Under the pieces are notes generated by a model. The model was not told the origin of the DNA. It searched no databases and worked only from the letters and a program-made list of their open reading frames with translations. A stretch of DNA of 64,000 nt from Psychrobacter immobilis (lineage in GTDB: Bacteria > Pseudomonadota > Gammaproteobacteria > Pseudomonadales > Moraxellaceae): the NCBI GenBank assembly GCA_904846265.1, contig CAJHAA010000003.1:62001-126000 (forward strand), read 5' to 3'. The position numbers and the translations under genes are program-made. Positions 1 through 8,931 of this stretch are shown here, in pieces. Each line of letters starts with the position of its first letter. Within the stretch, counting starts at the first letter, position 1.

Positions 1-83
1 GTGCGTAATAAGTACTCTTTGTTGACATTGTTGATGTTCCTTAGTGGTGTTGTGCCGCAATAAATTTGTGTCTAAACGTATGG
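1..83. other. Left-edge intergenic DNA
   Basis: No gene, hairpin or recognisable site is seen here. It is the 3' flank of the puuE gene, which lies on the minus strand and ends at 84. Confidence 0.5.
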
Positions 84-1064
84 TTACATCCAGTTTGCAG
101 TGTTATCGGCAGTGGCTGGATGGTTTTTATACCAGTGTTTGGCAATGTCATCACGGCGGCATACCCACACATCGGGCTTGCTGGTGATATATTGCAAAAA
201 CTTTTTGAGGGCGATGATGCGACCGGCGCGACCAATGATGCGGCAGTGCAAACCGATGGTCAGCATCTTGGGTGTGTGCGCGCCTTCTTCGTATAAGGTA
301 TCGAAGCTGTCTTTTAAATATTGATAAAAAGGCTCGGCGTTGGTAAAGCCTGGGCTTGAGGCAAAACGCATGTCATTGGTCTCTAAGGTATAGGGAATGA
401 CCAAATGCGGCTTACGAGCGATTTTATTACCGTCTTCTACTTTGACATTGAGCCAGTAAGGAAATTCATCCGCGTAAGAGTCTGAGTCATAAATATAGCC
501 ACCTTGTTCAGCGACCAGCTCACGAGTATTCGGGCTATCTCGTCCCGTGTACCAACCGAGCGGCTGACCGCCGATCATGCGCTCGAATATTTCAGTGGCA
601 CGGCGCACATGCTCGCGCTCGGTCTCGCGGTACATATTTTGATAAGTAATCCAGCGCAGACCGTGACTGGCGATTTCGTGCCCATCTTCTAATACTCGCT
701 CGATAATATGCGGCGTTTTTTCGGCAGCAGCAGCGCAAGTGAAGGTCGTAATAGGCAAACCGTATTCTTTAAAAGTATCCAATACTCGCCAAACACCCAC
801 ACGGCTACCATACTCAAATGCCGACTCAATCGATTGATGACGATTGTTAAACTCTGGCGTACCCAAGACATCCGATAAAAACCGCTCTGATTGACCGTCA
901 CCATGAATCACGCTATTTTCTGCGCCTTCTTCGATATTGAGGACGAACTGTACAGCGATTTTAGCGCCGCCTGGCCAGTTGGCTTTTGGCGGCTTATCAG
1001 CATAGCCTTTTAAGTCGCGAGGGTAGGCGTCTTGATTGAAATCGCTGATTATTTTTTTGGTCAT
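84..1064 (-). CDS. puuE: Allantoinase PuuE (polysaccharide-deacetylase type)
   Basis: This cofactor-light allantoinase hydrolyses allantoin to allantoate in the cytoplasm, the last step encoded in this cluster. The protein of about 326 residues has the family N-terminus (DFNQDAYPRDLKGY, then a region around residue 50 with ENSVIHGDG) and the NodB-like deacetylase barrel with the AYEFGSRVGVWR-type segment and a TGRDSPNTR loop. It is the last gene of the minus-strand urate operon. The start is uncertain: a TTG at 1070 has an AGGA only four bases upstream, while the ATG at 1064 is ten bases from it. The ATG was chosen. The membership in a urate gene cluster separates it from chitooligosaccharide deacetylases of the same fold. 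Confidence 0.9.
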   Translation of the reverse strand: MTKKIISDFNQDAYPRDLKGYADKPPKANWPGGAKIAVQFVLNIEEGAENSVIHGDGQSERFLSDVLGTPEFNNRHQSIESAFEYGSRVGVWRVLDTFKEYGLPITTFTCAAAAEKTPHIIERVLEDGHEIASHGLRWITYQNMYRETEREHVRRATEIFERMIGGQPLGWYTGRDSPNTRELVAEQGGYIYDSDSYADEFPYWLNVKVEDGNKIARKPHLVIPYTLETNDMRFASSPGFTNAEPFYQYLKDSFDTLYEEGAHTPKMLTIGLHCRIIGRAGRIIALKKFLQYITSKPDVWVCRRDDIAKHWYKNHPATADNTANWM

Positions 1065-1161
1065 TGTCAATATATCCTAAATATTTTAAAGCAACTTAAG
1101 TCAATTAAAGCAAAATAAGGCGTAACTTTGGATCTATATAATATTTATCTACGGCCTTTAT

Positions 1162-2487
1162 CTATAATCCCGATGCGTAAGCCACCATTTGCTGACGTTC
1201 TTCATCAGTCAATTTTGTGAGATTACCCAGTGGCATATAGCCCGTTTGTACGGCAGTGACGATTTTTGCTTTATGAGTTTTCATGTCGGTCGGTGTTTGC
1301 AAGATGATACCAGCTGGCGGCGCGGCAAATCCTTGCTGAGTAGGCTGAGCGGCATGGCACGTGCTACAGCGCGTGTGCACGACATCCATAATGGCATCAT
1401 CAGCAGAGGCAGTTACTGGCACGACGTCGGCAGTGATATTTTCATTTGAGGCGGCATCAGTGCTTATAGTAGAACCGTCGGCTGCGCTATCAGTAGTTGT
1501 TGGTGGCACACTATTTGGTGTCGCCGTTTCAGCAGCGGCTGCAGCAGTGACAACAGGTAATGGCTCAATTGGTTCTGGGCGCATCCAAATAATTAACAAT
1601 ACAGTTAAGACAGCAGGGATGACCAAATAACGCGGCTTATGATTGTCTAAATGCTTTTGGTTAAAATAGTGACGTACAATAGCCGTGATGATACCCACAA
1701 ATACCAATACCAACCAGCCGTGAGCATGAGAGTACATCATCGGATAATGATTGCTAATCATGGTAAAGATCAGCGGTAAGGTAAAATAGTTGTTCATCAG
1801 CGAGCGGTTTTTTGCTTGTAATGCCAAGTCCGCCACTTCTTTGCCTGGTTTTTCGCCACGCCTCACGCATTCTACCAGCGCTCGTTGAGCAGGCATGATG
1901 CCGAAGAAGACGTTACCTGCCATTACCGTACCTAAGATAGCACCGATATGAATGAACGAAGCACGGTCACTAAATAGCTGATAAGAACCCCAGCAGGCGA
2001 TGATTAATAGGATAAAAATAATGGTGCTAAAAATGAACGAGTTTTTGCCTAAATGGCTGCGGACAATCACTTCATAAATGAAATAGCTGCCGAATAAAAA
2101 TAACAAACTGGTCGAGATGGCACCGATACTACTACCAAAATCGACTTTGCTGGGATCAATCAAGTAGGCAGTCGCATTGGCATAGTAGACGATAGAGAGC
2201 ATCGCCATACCCGTCAGCCAAGTGGTATAAGCTTCCCATTTAAACCAGTGCAGGGTCTTTGGCATCTCTTCGGGCTCAAGCTTATATTTGGCAATTTCAT
2301 AAAAGCCGCCACCATGTACCGCCCATAGGTCGCCTGAAATGCCTTTGTCAGCCTTCCACTGTGGTGGTTTACGCAAACTAAGATCTAGCCAAACAAAGTA
2401 AAAAGACGCACCAATCCATGCCACGCCAGCGATGACGTGGAACCAGCGAAAAAATAAGTTAAACCAATCGAGATAATAAGCGCCCAT
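1162..2487 (-). CDS. puuD: Membrane urate hydroxylase PuuD with C-terminal cytochrome c
   Basis: PuuD oxidises urate to 5-hydroxyisourate and feeds electrons to the respiratory chain instead of making hydrogen peroxide. The 441-residue protein starts with a multi-helix membrane domain (roughly residues 10-310, about eight hydrophobic segments, N-terminal DWFNLFFRWFHVIAGVAWIG). A linker of about 60 residues rich in Ala, Thr and Ser follows, then a cytochrome c domain with the heme motif CSTCH. An AAGGAC lies upstream of the ATG. It sits between uraH and puuE in the same direction, so the three following steps to allantoate are co-expressed. The domain order is that of the known PuuD family. 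Confidence 0.93.
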   Translation of the reverse strand: MGAYYLDWFNLFFRWFHVIAGVAWIGASFYFVWLDLSLRKPPQWKADKGISGDLWAVHGGGFYEIAKYKLEPEEMPKTLHWFKWEAYTTWLTGMAMLSIVYYANATAYLIDPSKVDFGSSIGAISTSLLFLFGSYFIYEVIVRSHLGKNSFIFSTIIFILLIIACWGSYQLFSDRASFIHIGAILGTVMAGNVFFGIMPAQRALVECVRRGEKPGKEVADLALQAKNRSLMNNYFTLPLIFTMISNHYPMMYSHAHGWLVLVFVGIITAIVRHYFNQKHLDNHKPRYLVIPAVLTVLLIIWMRPEPIEPLPVVTAAAAAETATPNSVPPTTTDSAADGSTISTDAASNENITADVVPVTASADDAIMDVVHTRCSTCHAAQPTQQGFAAPPAGIILQTPTDMKTHKAKIVTAVQTGYMPLGNLTKLTDEERQQMVAYASGL

Positions 2488-2609
2488 GTTGCAAATGTCC
2501 TTTTTACAATTTTCTTTTGTTCAGCTTTTTTCAATCTTTCGACGCGTTTTGCTATGGCGACGTTCTTTTATGATGTGTTTTTATATAGTGATGCTATATA
2601 ACTATATAA

Positions 2610-2978
2610 CTAAGAGCCGCGATACGTGCTGTAGCCATGTGCGCTAAGCAGTAGCGGTACATGATAGTGACCGTTATCACTTATCATAAAATCGATGACA
2701 ACTTGTGGATAAAAAGCCGTGAGATTTTGTTCATCGAAATAAGACTGCGTATCAAAGGTTAAGGTATAACGACCAACATCTAAGTGATATTCGGCAATAT
2801 CAATCGTTGGGTCAAACGACCAGCTATCTGGTGCCACGCGTCCATCCGCGTTGGTGACGCCATTGGCTAATAGAGATGCCTCGCCAGTTGCGCTTACGCG
2901 ATCTAGCGTCACGGCAATACCAGCGGCTGGTTTGCCCAAATGGGTATCTAAAATATGCGATGAGAGAGTACCTGACAT
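2610..2978 (-). CDS. uraH: 5-hydroxyisourate hydrolase (transthyretin-like)
   Basis: UraH hydrolyses 5-hydroxyisourate to 2-oxo-4-hydroxy-4-carboxy-5-ureidoimidazoline (OHCU). The 122-residue length is typical for the family, and the diagnostic C-terminal YRGS ends the protein. Other family residues are visible: the early SHILDTHLGKPA stretch with its active-site His, and the YHVPLLLSAHGYSTY strand. An AAGGAA six bases from the ATG supports the start. No periplasmic signal is present, so the enzyme is cytoplasmic. It lies 43 bases after uraD and 122 bases before puuD in the urate operon. Confidence 0.95.
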   Translation of the reverse strand: MSGTLSSHILDTHLGKPAAGIAVTLDRVSATGEASLLANGVTNADGRVAPDSWSFDPTIDIAEYHLDVGRYTLTFDTQSYFDEQNLTAFYPQVVIDFMISDNGHYHVPLLLSAHGYSTYRGS

Positions 2979-3021
2979 AATAATTCCTTTTATATAAATG
3001 AGTCAGATGCGGCTGAATGCT

Positions 3022-3543
3022 TTAAGCGTCACTCAGCAGTTTCTGTAAACGTAAGCGGGTGATTTTATTTTGCTCAGCCGCCGCATTGACCAGTTCAGTA
3101 GCGCGATCATTGGGCAAGCGTGCTAACAATAAATCGAGCATTTGCTGTGCGCTCTTACCGGTAGCAAATACGATAAAGATAAAGCCAAATTTATCAAGGT
3201 AGTCTTGATTGCCTTGAGCCAAAGCTTCAATTACCTCGTCATTGGCATCATTGGCACCCGACTGCTCATGGGCAGCACTGTCTTGAGTGTTGCGATATTT
3301 TTCTTTTAACGAGTCGACATTGCCGATTTGTGGATGACCATCAAAAGCCTCTAGTAACTGGGCTTCTGCTGTCTGTGCTTGTGCCCAAGCATCATCACTA
3401 TGAGCAAGTAATGTAGATATATCAGCAAAAGGACGTTTTTTTTCTAAAGCCTGCGCCCAATGGGTGCTGGTACAGCAGGTCAATAGATGTGAAGTTGCCT
3501 CAGCTGTTGAGAGCTCATTAAACTGCTGTAAAGATAATTTCAC
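3022..3543 (-). CDS. uraD: OHCU decarboxylase
   Basis: UraD decarboxylates OHCU to give the S enantiomer of allantoin. The 173-residue all-helical protein carries the family active-site motif GHPQIGNVDSL, with its catalytic His near residue 70, and the downstream AAHEQSGANDANDE stretch with acidic residues. The start codon is GTG, eight bases after an AGGA. It is the promoter-proximal gene of the urate operon (uraD-uraH-puuD-puuE), reading away from the tetR gene. The shared gap carries a RutR-box-like palindrome. Confidence 0.94.
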   Translation of the reverse strand: MKLSLQQFNELSTAEATSHLLTCCTSTHWAQALEKKRPFADISTLLAHSDDAWAQAQTAEAQLLEAFDGHPQIGNVDSLKEKYRNTQDSAAHEQSGANDANDEVIEALAQGNQDYLDKFGFIFIVFATGKSAQQMLDLLLARLPNDRATELVNAAAEQNKITRLRLQKLLSDA

Positions 3544-3797
3544 TATGACATCCTTTTCTTTTCTGACAAAAGCAGTGGAGTAGCATCTCTCGATAACATC
3601 TCATGCTAAAGTAGTATTTATCGATTAATAATTGGTTTACTATGAGCTATTCTGCTTAAACCTGACCATTTGGTCAACTACTTTATGCAAATATTTTATT
3701 TAGACTGGGGATATTTCATAAAAATTAGCATATGAATCCAGTTATTGGCTGGGATATGGCTCTTTATTCATCACAATAATGACAGGTAACATTAATC
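3544..3797. promoter_or_regulatory. Divergent promoter region of urate operon and tetR
   Basis: These 254 bases separate the divergent uraD and tetR starts and must carry both promoters. The palindrome at 3663-3676 is the only strong site seen. The rest is AT-rich with no clear hairpin. Confidence 0.6.
3663..3676. promoter_or_regulatory. RutR-box-like operator, site 1
   Basis: TGACCATTTGGTCA is a perfect 6-2-6 palindrome. It matches the published form of the E. coli RutR box (TTGACCAnnTGGTCAA) apart from the outermost left base. It lies in the gap between uraD and the RutR-like tetR. The flanks AAACC and ACTA recur around site 2 at 6270. Control of the urate operon and of tetR itself by the adjacent regulator is inferred. 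Confidence 0.7.
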
Positions 3798-4463
3798 ATG
3801 GCTCAACATAACAATATAGAACCACAAGCCGCGTCTGACGCGCCTGTACAGCGCAACCAGCAAGATATCCGCGCCCACAACCAAACCGTCATTTTGGCGG
3901 CGGCAGAAGAGGAGTTCGTGCTGCAAGGTTTCCGCGGTGCGACGATGCAAGGGATTGCCGATAGAGCCGAGCTGCCAAAAGCCAACGTGCATTACTACTT
4001 TAAGAATAAAAAAAATCTGTACCAAGCCGTGCTGCATTCTATTATTCAAGAGTGGAACGATGGCTTGGTCGCTATGAGTGTCGATAGTGACCCTAAAACG
4101 GTCATCGAAAAGTTTGTCCGTACCAAATTGCATCAAGCGTTTGCTCATCCCAATCGCCATAAATTGTTTGCGCTGGAAGTCATCGGCGGTGCTCCTCATC
4201 TGCATGAATTTATGTCGGCGACCATGAAGGAGTGGGCGCTAGACAAGGCACAAGTGATGAAAACTTGGCATGAGCAAGGTAAGATTGGCATCGCTGACCC
4301 TTTACAGCTATTGATTTTGATTTGGGCAACGACGCAGCGATATGCAGAATTTGAGACAGAAATTGTCGGTTTGATGGAAAAGAGTGAGTACGATCAGCAG
4401 GATGAAGCGCGGGCGGCAGACTTTTTAGTGCCGTTTATTTTGCGTGGCTGTGGTCTTGAGTAA
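3798..4463 (+). CDS. TetR-family regulator, RutR-like
   Basis: This 221-residue DNA-binding regulator has the TetR helix-turn-helix at about residues 30-75 (ILAAAEEEFVLQGFRGAT, then MQGIADRAELPKANVHYYF), with the recognition helix ending in NVHYYFKNK as in RutR-type proteins. The C-terminal ligand domain (KFVRTKLHQAFAHPNRHKLF, later LLILIWATTQRYAEFE) also resembles RutR, which senses pyrimidines or purines. It diverges from the urate operon and is followed by a purine permease on the other strand. It probably represses both through the two TGACCA-type palindromes. The ligand is unknown; urate, xanthine or a ring-opened product are candidates. The ATG follows an AGGTAAC ribosome site. Confidence 0.82.
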   Translation: MAQHNNIEPQAASDAPVQRNQQDIRAHNQTVILAAAEEEFVLQGFRGATMQGIADRAELPKANVHYYFKNKKNLYQAVLHSIIQEWNDGLVAMSVDSDPKTVIEKFVRTKLHQAFAHPNRHKLFALEVIGGAPHLHEFMSATMKEWALDKAQVMKTWHEQGKIGIADPLQLLILIWATTQRYAEFETEIVGLMEKSEYDQQDEARAADFLVPFILRGCGLE

Positions 4464-4498
4464 TGCTTATGTATTATTATTTTACGTCTATAACATGC

Positions 4499-4537
4499 CA
4501 TTAATACGAAAGCACTTTAAATGCTTTCGTATTAATG
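4499..4537. terminator. Perfect 16-bp stem hairpin between convergent genes
   Basis: A 16-base arm (4499-4514) and its exact reverse complement (4522-4537) flank a 7-base loop, CTTTAAA. It lies 36 bases after the tetR stop and between convergent genes, so a bidirectional terminator role is likely. Neither strand has a good T run right after the stem, which makes this uncertain. Confidence 0.5.
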
Positions 4538-4557
4538 AGCGCTAAAAGAGTCAATGT

Positions 4558-4612
<55 letters not shown>

Positions 4613-4655
4613 AGCAATGCTGATTGGTAAAGAATTTGACTATTCTAACGTACGT

Positions 4656-6065
4656 TTAAGAAGCCTTTTGTCTAAGAGGCTTGAGACCGTCATCCAGATG
4701 CTGTTCTACTGTATCAAATTCGACACCGTAGTTTTTGGGCAAAATCATATCGAGAGTAATGGCTACAATACCTGACATAGTAACCGCCGACCCAAAGATA
4801 TTACGGAAAAGCTGCGGCGCCTGTGCAAATACATCAGGAACAAAAGCCACGCCCATGGACAGACCTAGCGAAGTGGCAATGATTAAGATATTGCGATGGG
4901 TAAAGTTGACGGTTGATAGGATGCGAATACCAGCGGTCGCTACCGTTGCAAACATCAATAACGTCACACCGCCAACGACTGGTTTTGGCAATTGGGTAAA
5001 GATAGCACCCAAAATAGGAAATAGCCCCATAGTGAACAAGATAGCCCCAACATAGAAGCCCACATAGCGACTGGCAATACCAGTCATCTGAATCACGCCG
5101 TTGTTTTGGCTAAAAGTCGTCACAGGGAACGTGTTAAACACCGCCGCAATTAATGAGTTGACACCATCACCTAATACGCCACCTTTGATGCGTTTCTCGT
5201 ATAGAGGTCCTTTAATGGGTTCGCCCGATATCATCGAAGTCGCCGTCAAATCACCAGAGGTTTCAATACTGGTAATGACATACATAAAGGCGATAGGAAT
5301 AAAAGCCTGCCAATCAAACCCAAAGCCAAACTTGAATGGCACAGGTAGCGTAAAGATAGGGGCATCAGAGACCAAAGAGAAATCAATGCGTCCCATAAGA
5401 ATGGCTGCGATCAGACCAAGCATCAACCCTATAAAAATAGCACTGGAGCGAATGACTTTATTATTAACAATACTAATCAATACCACACTGACCAAGACTC
5501 CGCCACCGAGCAGCAGATTCTGTATACTCCCGAAATCTTCAGCGCCCACGCCGCCTGCCAAATCCGTCAGACCAACCTTGGTTAATGACAGACCGATAGT
5601 TACAATCACACAACCCGTCACGATAGGGCTCATCAAGGATTTGAGTCTGGTGATGAATTGACTTAAGAAAATCTCAACGAAGGCACCAAGAAAGGAGACG
5701 CCAAAGATAACAGAGAGAATCTCCTCCGGACTCCCGCCTTTGTTTTTTACCACAAAACCTGCTGCCAATACCGCGGCCAAGAAGCCAAAACTGGTTCCTT
5801 GTAACGCCATAAGACCGGAACCTACCGGTCCAACTTTATGCGTCTGAATAAAGGTAGCGACCCCTGATACCATCAATGACATGCTGATGAGATAAGGGAT
5901 ATGTTCCCCCAAACCCAAGACGCCGCCTATGATTAATGAGGGGGTGATGATACCGACAAAGCTGGCAAGTACGTGTTGTACTGCGCCCAAAAAGGCTTTT
6001 GTAGGGGTAGGGCGGTCATGCAATCCGTATAGTAAATCGGGGTTCCCTTGAATGTGTTCGCTCAT
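4656..6065 (-). CDS. Purine (xanthine/urate) permease, NCS2 family, XanP-like
   Basis: This proton-coupled nucleobase transporter of the NCS2/NAT family has 469 residues and about 12-14 hydrophobic segments. The family signature QNNGVIQMTG, in the helix-10 region, is the same as remembered for E. coli XanP and XanQ, and GPVGSGLMALQGTSF and ITSIETSGDLTATS are also XanP-like. It is convergent with tetR. A RutR-box-like site lies about 200 bases upstream of its start, so import is probably co-regulated with urate breakdown. The substrate is therefore expected to be xanthine or urate, but the motif alone cannot decide between them. Confidence 0.88.
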   Translation of the reverse strand: MSEHIQGNPDLLYGLHDRPTPTKAFLGAVQHVLASFVGIITPSLIIGGVLGLGEHIPYLISMSLMVSGVATFIQTHKVGPVGSGLMALQGTSFGFLAAVLAAGFVVKNKGGSPEEILSVIFGVSFLGAFVEIFLSQFITRLKSLMSPIVTGCVIVTIGLSLTKVGLTDLAGGVGAEDFGSIQNLLLGGGVLVSVVLISIVNNKVIRSSAIFIGLMLGLIAAILMGRIDFSLVSDAPIFTLPVPFKFGFGFDWQAFIPIAFMYVITSIETSGDLTATSMISGEPIKGPLYEKRIKGGVLGDGVNSLIAAVFNTFPVTTFSQNNGVIQMTGIASRYVGFYVGAILFTMGLFPILGAIFTQLPKPVVGGVTLLMFATVATAGIRILSTVNFTHRNILIIATSLGLSMGVAFVPDVFAQAPQLFRNIFGSAVTMSGIVAITLDMILPKNYGVEFDTVEQHLDDGLKPLRQKAS

Positions 6066-6269
6066 CTTGGCTTCCTCCTAAAGTGACTTTTAGTCCAAGC
6101 TCTGTGGAGAGAGCTAAGCAGTGTGATGAGTTTAGAGATGGATATCGACATACCGTTTATCTTCATATTGCTTAGTTGTCTCACAAAGAGTCGCACTTAT
6201 CCTTGTGCTAATAAATATCAGCAGCTAGCTATTATTTATCAATATGACTAATAGTCGTAGGTTTAAACC

Positions 6270-6283
6270 TGACTAATTGGTCA
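6270..6283. promoter_or_regulatory. RutR-box-like operator, site 2
   Basis: TGACTAATTGGTCA is a one-mismatch version of the site at 3663. The surrounding bases (AAACC before, ACTA after) are also the same at both places. It lies about 205 bases upstream of the purine permease and could couple transport to urate catabolism. Confidence 0.65.
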
Positions 6284-6547
6284 ACTATCTAAGGGTATAG
6301 TGAAAGGGTTGGCTATTGCAACGTTTTTTTTCATGTTGATGGCTTTATTTCTTAAATAATAACAGTCTATTAGACGAACATAGCGCAGCGGATTTGGTTT
6401 GCTGGCCATTTCTACTCGTCTAAAAACAGTAAGCAACAAAACGGAATAAGTCAGCCAGATTTAGCGCTATTTTTTAATATTAAATTTCTCGCATTAATTA
6501 TTGCCAAATTGTTAATACTTCGTTATTATGCCTCTCATTATTTAAAT

Positions 6548-6566
6548 GCTAACAATTATCATTAAC
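6548..6566. promoter_or_regulatory. Fur-box-like site upstream of the TonB-dependent receptor
   Basis: The 19 bases match the E. coli Fur consensus (GATAATGATAATCATTATC) at 14 positions by hand alignment. They lie about 155 bases before the receptor start. Iron repression is inferred. Confidence 0.55.
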
Positions 6567-6721
6567 ATTGTTATTCGTATGAAAGGTTTTGGCTTTGTCA
6601 AGACTCCAATCGTCTAAAAAATGGTTTTCAACAATAAGCGGTGCAACTGCCACAAGCTGTGCTCAACAGTAAATAGCTTTTAAAAATTCTAATTTGTGAT
6701 AGTCAATAAGGTGAGTGTGTT

Positions 6722-8803
6722 ATGCGTGAAGTAAAGTTATCAAAACTATCTAGTCAAATGACGGTATTGTCCATGGGCGTGGCAGCGGTATTATGGTCAC
6801 AAGCAGTCAGTGCAGCACCTGCAGAAGACATGCCAAGCACCACGTTGCAGACCATTACGGTGACAGCCAATAGCTCAGTACGTGATAAAGTGCAAACCGA
6901 TTCTGTTTACATAGAAGACTATACGCCAGCGCAGCAAGCCAGCCATTTAAGCGATTTTTTGAATGTCGTTCCTGGAGTTACGGTAGGTGGTACCTCTGCG
7001 GTCAATCAGCGTATTCGTATTCGTGGTCTTGAAGACAGCAACCTAAAAGTCACTATCGATGGGGCGCGTCAAGAAGGCAAACTTTTTTATCATATGGGTG
7101 ACATTACTATTGACCCTGACTTGCTTAAGCAAGCAGATGTCTCAGTCGGTAATAACTCAGTGACGCTAGGAAATGATGCACTTGGCGGCGCGGTTGCTTT
7201 TAAAACGGTCGATGCCGCTGACTTACTTAAACCTGGTCAAAAGATTGGTGCCAAGCTAAAAGCAGGTTATGCCAGTAATAATGATGAGCTACTGACGTCA
7301 GCCACAGTTTTTGGCGCACCATCTGATAATGTCGATTTATTGGCTTATTATGGCAAGCGTGATACCAGCTCGGGTGAAGACGGTGAAGGCCGTGAGTTGT
7401 TTGAAGACAGTGAGAGCGAGAGCTTCTTATTAAAAGCCGGCGCCTATGTTGGTAATGACCATCATGTAGGCGCAAGCTTTAGCCGTACTGATAAAGAAGG
7501 GACTTTCCCATTCCGTCCGGATTTTCCAAGCCTCGGCGATGATCCAATCCCGCAAAAAGTAAAGCGTGATACCTATACGCTTGATTATAACTTTAACCCA
7601 GCAAGCTCGCTGGTTGACGTTGATACCACCATTTATCAAACCGAGACCCAAATTTCACGTGATAATGACCCGAAAACATCGCCAGGCTATGATTGGGATG
7701 CAAAAGTGAAAACTACTGGTGGTAAGATCGAAAACACCAGTGTAATTGATGCAACGTCAGGACGCCATAAACTGATCGCAGGATTAGAGCACTATAAAAA
7801 ACAGTCAGATTTTTACACCGCTAAAGACCGTGCAACAAAACTGCCCGCATCAGGGGAAGATAGTGCTAAAAATACCTCAGTTTATTTAGAAGACCAATGG
7901 CAAATGGGTAAATTTAGCCTAACGCCAGGCGTGCGTTATGACCGCTATGAAGCACCTGATTTTATTGCTGGTGGCAAAACTTACGATAATGTTGTCGGTG
8001 CACTTGCCGCAAGCTATGAGATTGCGCCGAGTACGCAGGTTTTTGCTAGCTATACTCAGCTGTTCAATGGCCCAGATTTAGGCCAAGCTATCTTCAATCG
8101 AGATGGTGCTGGCACAGTGGTTAACAACGACCTAAAAGCAGAAGAGGGTGATAACGCTGAAGTGGGTGTCGTAACCACCTTGCGTGATCTCACTACGGCT
8201 AATGATTCGCTACAACTAAGCGGTAAATACTTTGAAACCAATATCGAAAACTATATTGAATTTATACGCTCAGGTCTAAGCTGTGGACCAAACCTTGGGA
8301 ATGATTGCCAAGGTGCGGTCAATAAGGACGAAGATTATAAAATAAAAGGTGTTGAGCTGGCCGCTGATTATAAAATGAATAACTTTAGCATGGGTTTAAG
8401 CTATGCTCATGCGCGTAGTAAAGGTGAAGATACGGGTTATAGTTTTTATTCACAAACAGGGTCAGGATCAGATGCAGGTGATAAATACATGGTCAATCTA
8501 GCGTATCAGCCAACTGATACCACTGAGCTTGGCTGGCGCAGTACCTATGTAGCCCCTGTTACGCAAACCTTTATACTTCGAGGTGACGTTACGGAGCTTA
8601 AGAAACCGAGCTATGATGTCCATGATATCTTTATGAGCTACTCTCCAGCTCAAGTAGATGGCTTGAAAGCCACAGTTGGGGTTTATAACCTGTTTGATGA
8701 AACTTATGCTAGCCACGGTTCGCGCTTAAATCCAGCTAATGCTACGGCTACAGATTTTGAGATGGGTCGTAATATCAAAACCTCTTTGACCTATCAATTC
8801 TAA
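6722..8803 (+). CDS. TonB-dependent outer-membrane receptor (heme/hemoglobin-type subfamily)
   Basis: This 693-residue receptor imports an iron compound through the outer membrane using TonB energy. It has a signal peptide ending near VSAAP (about residue 32), a TonB box (QTITVTA near residue 43), a plug domain (about 60-170 with RIRIRGLEDSNLKVTIDGAR) and a 22-strand-type barrel ending in LTYQF. The plug and the C-terminal repeat (VYNLFDETYASHGSRLNP) look most like the hemoglobin/transferrin/lactoferrin receptor subfamily. The neighbouring ABC transporter is of siderophore type, so the cargo could be heme or a siderophore. The start follows AAGGTGAG. A terminator follows at 8827 and a Fur-like site precedes it. 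Confidence 0.85.
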   Translation: MREVKLSKLSSQMTVLSMGVAAVLWSQAVSAAPAEDMPSTTLQTITVTANSSVRDKVQTDSVYIEDYTPAQQASHLSDFLNVVPGVTVGGTSAVNQRIRIRGLEDSNLKVTIDGARQEGKLFYHMGDITIDPDLLKQADVSVGNNSVTLGNDALGGAVAFKTVDAADLLKPGQKIGAKLKAGYASNNDELLTSATVFGAPSDNVDLLAYYGKRDTSSGEDGEGRELFEDSESESFLLKAGAYVGNDHHVGASFSRTDKEGTFPFRPDFPSLGDDPIPQKVKRDTYTLDYNFNPASSLVDVDTTIYQTETQISRDNDPKTSPGYDWDAKVKTTGGKIENTSVIDATSGRHKLIAGLEHYKKQSDFYTAKDRATKLPASGEDSAKNTSVYLEDQWQMGKFSLTPGVRYDRYEAPDFIAGGKTYDNVVGALAASYEIAPSTQVFASYTQLFNGPDLGQAIFNRDGAGTVVNNDLKAEEGDNAEVGVVTTLRDLTTANDSLQLSGKYFETNIENYIEFIRSGLSCGPNLGNDCQGAVNKDEDYKIKGVELAADYKMNNFSMGLSYAHARSKGEDTGYSFYSQTGSGSDAGDKYMVNLAYQPTDTTELGWRSTYVAPVTQTFILRGDVTELKKPSYDVHDIFMSYSPAQVDGLKATVGVYNLFDETYASHGSRLNPANATATDFEMGRNIKTSLTYQF

Positions 8804-8826
8804 TCTAACTGTTATTGGTAATATCT

Positions 8827-8863
8827 AAAAGCTAGCTGTCTTTGTATGAGAGCTGGCTTTTTT
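8827..8863 (+). terminator. Rho-independent terminator after the receptor gene
   Basis: Arms AAAAGCTAGCT and AGCTGGCTTTTTT (one G-T pair) enclose a loop of about 13 bases, and a T run follows. Confidence 0.75.
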
Positions 8864-8931
8864 ATGGTCAGTAAATGATGAAGCATGTGATAGCAATTAC
8901 AACTTTTTTTAAATACCAATCAAAATAACCA

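Larger units (their letters stand above)
6066..6721. other. 656-bp divergent gap: permease and receptor promoters
   Basis: No gene is seen. It holds operator site 2 (6270-6283) on the permease side and a Fur-box-like site (6548-6566) on the receptor side. An imperfect inverted pair, TTAGACGA near 6370 and TCGTCTAA near 6417, is also present. Confidence 0.6.
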
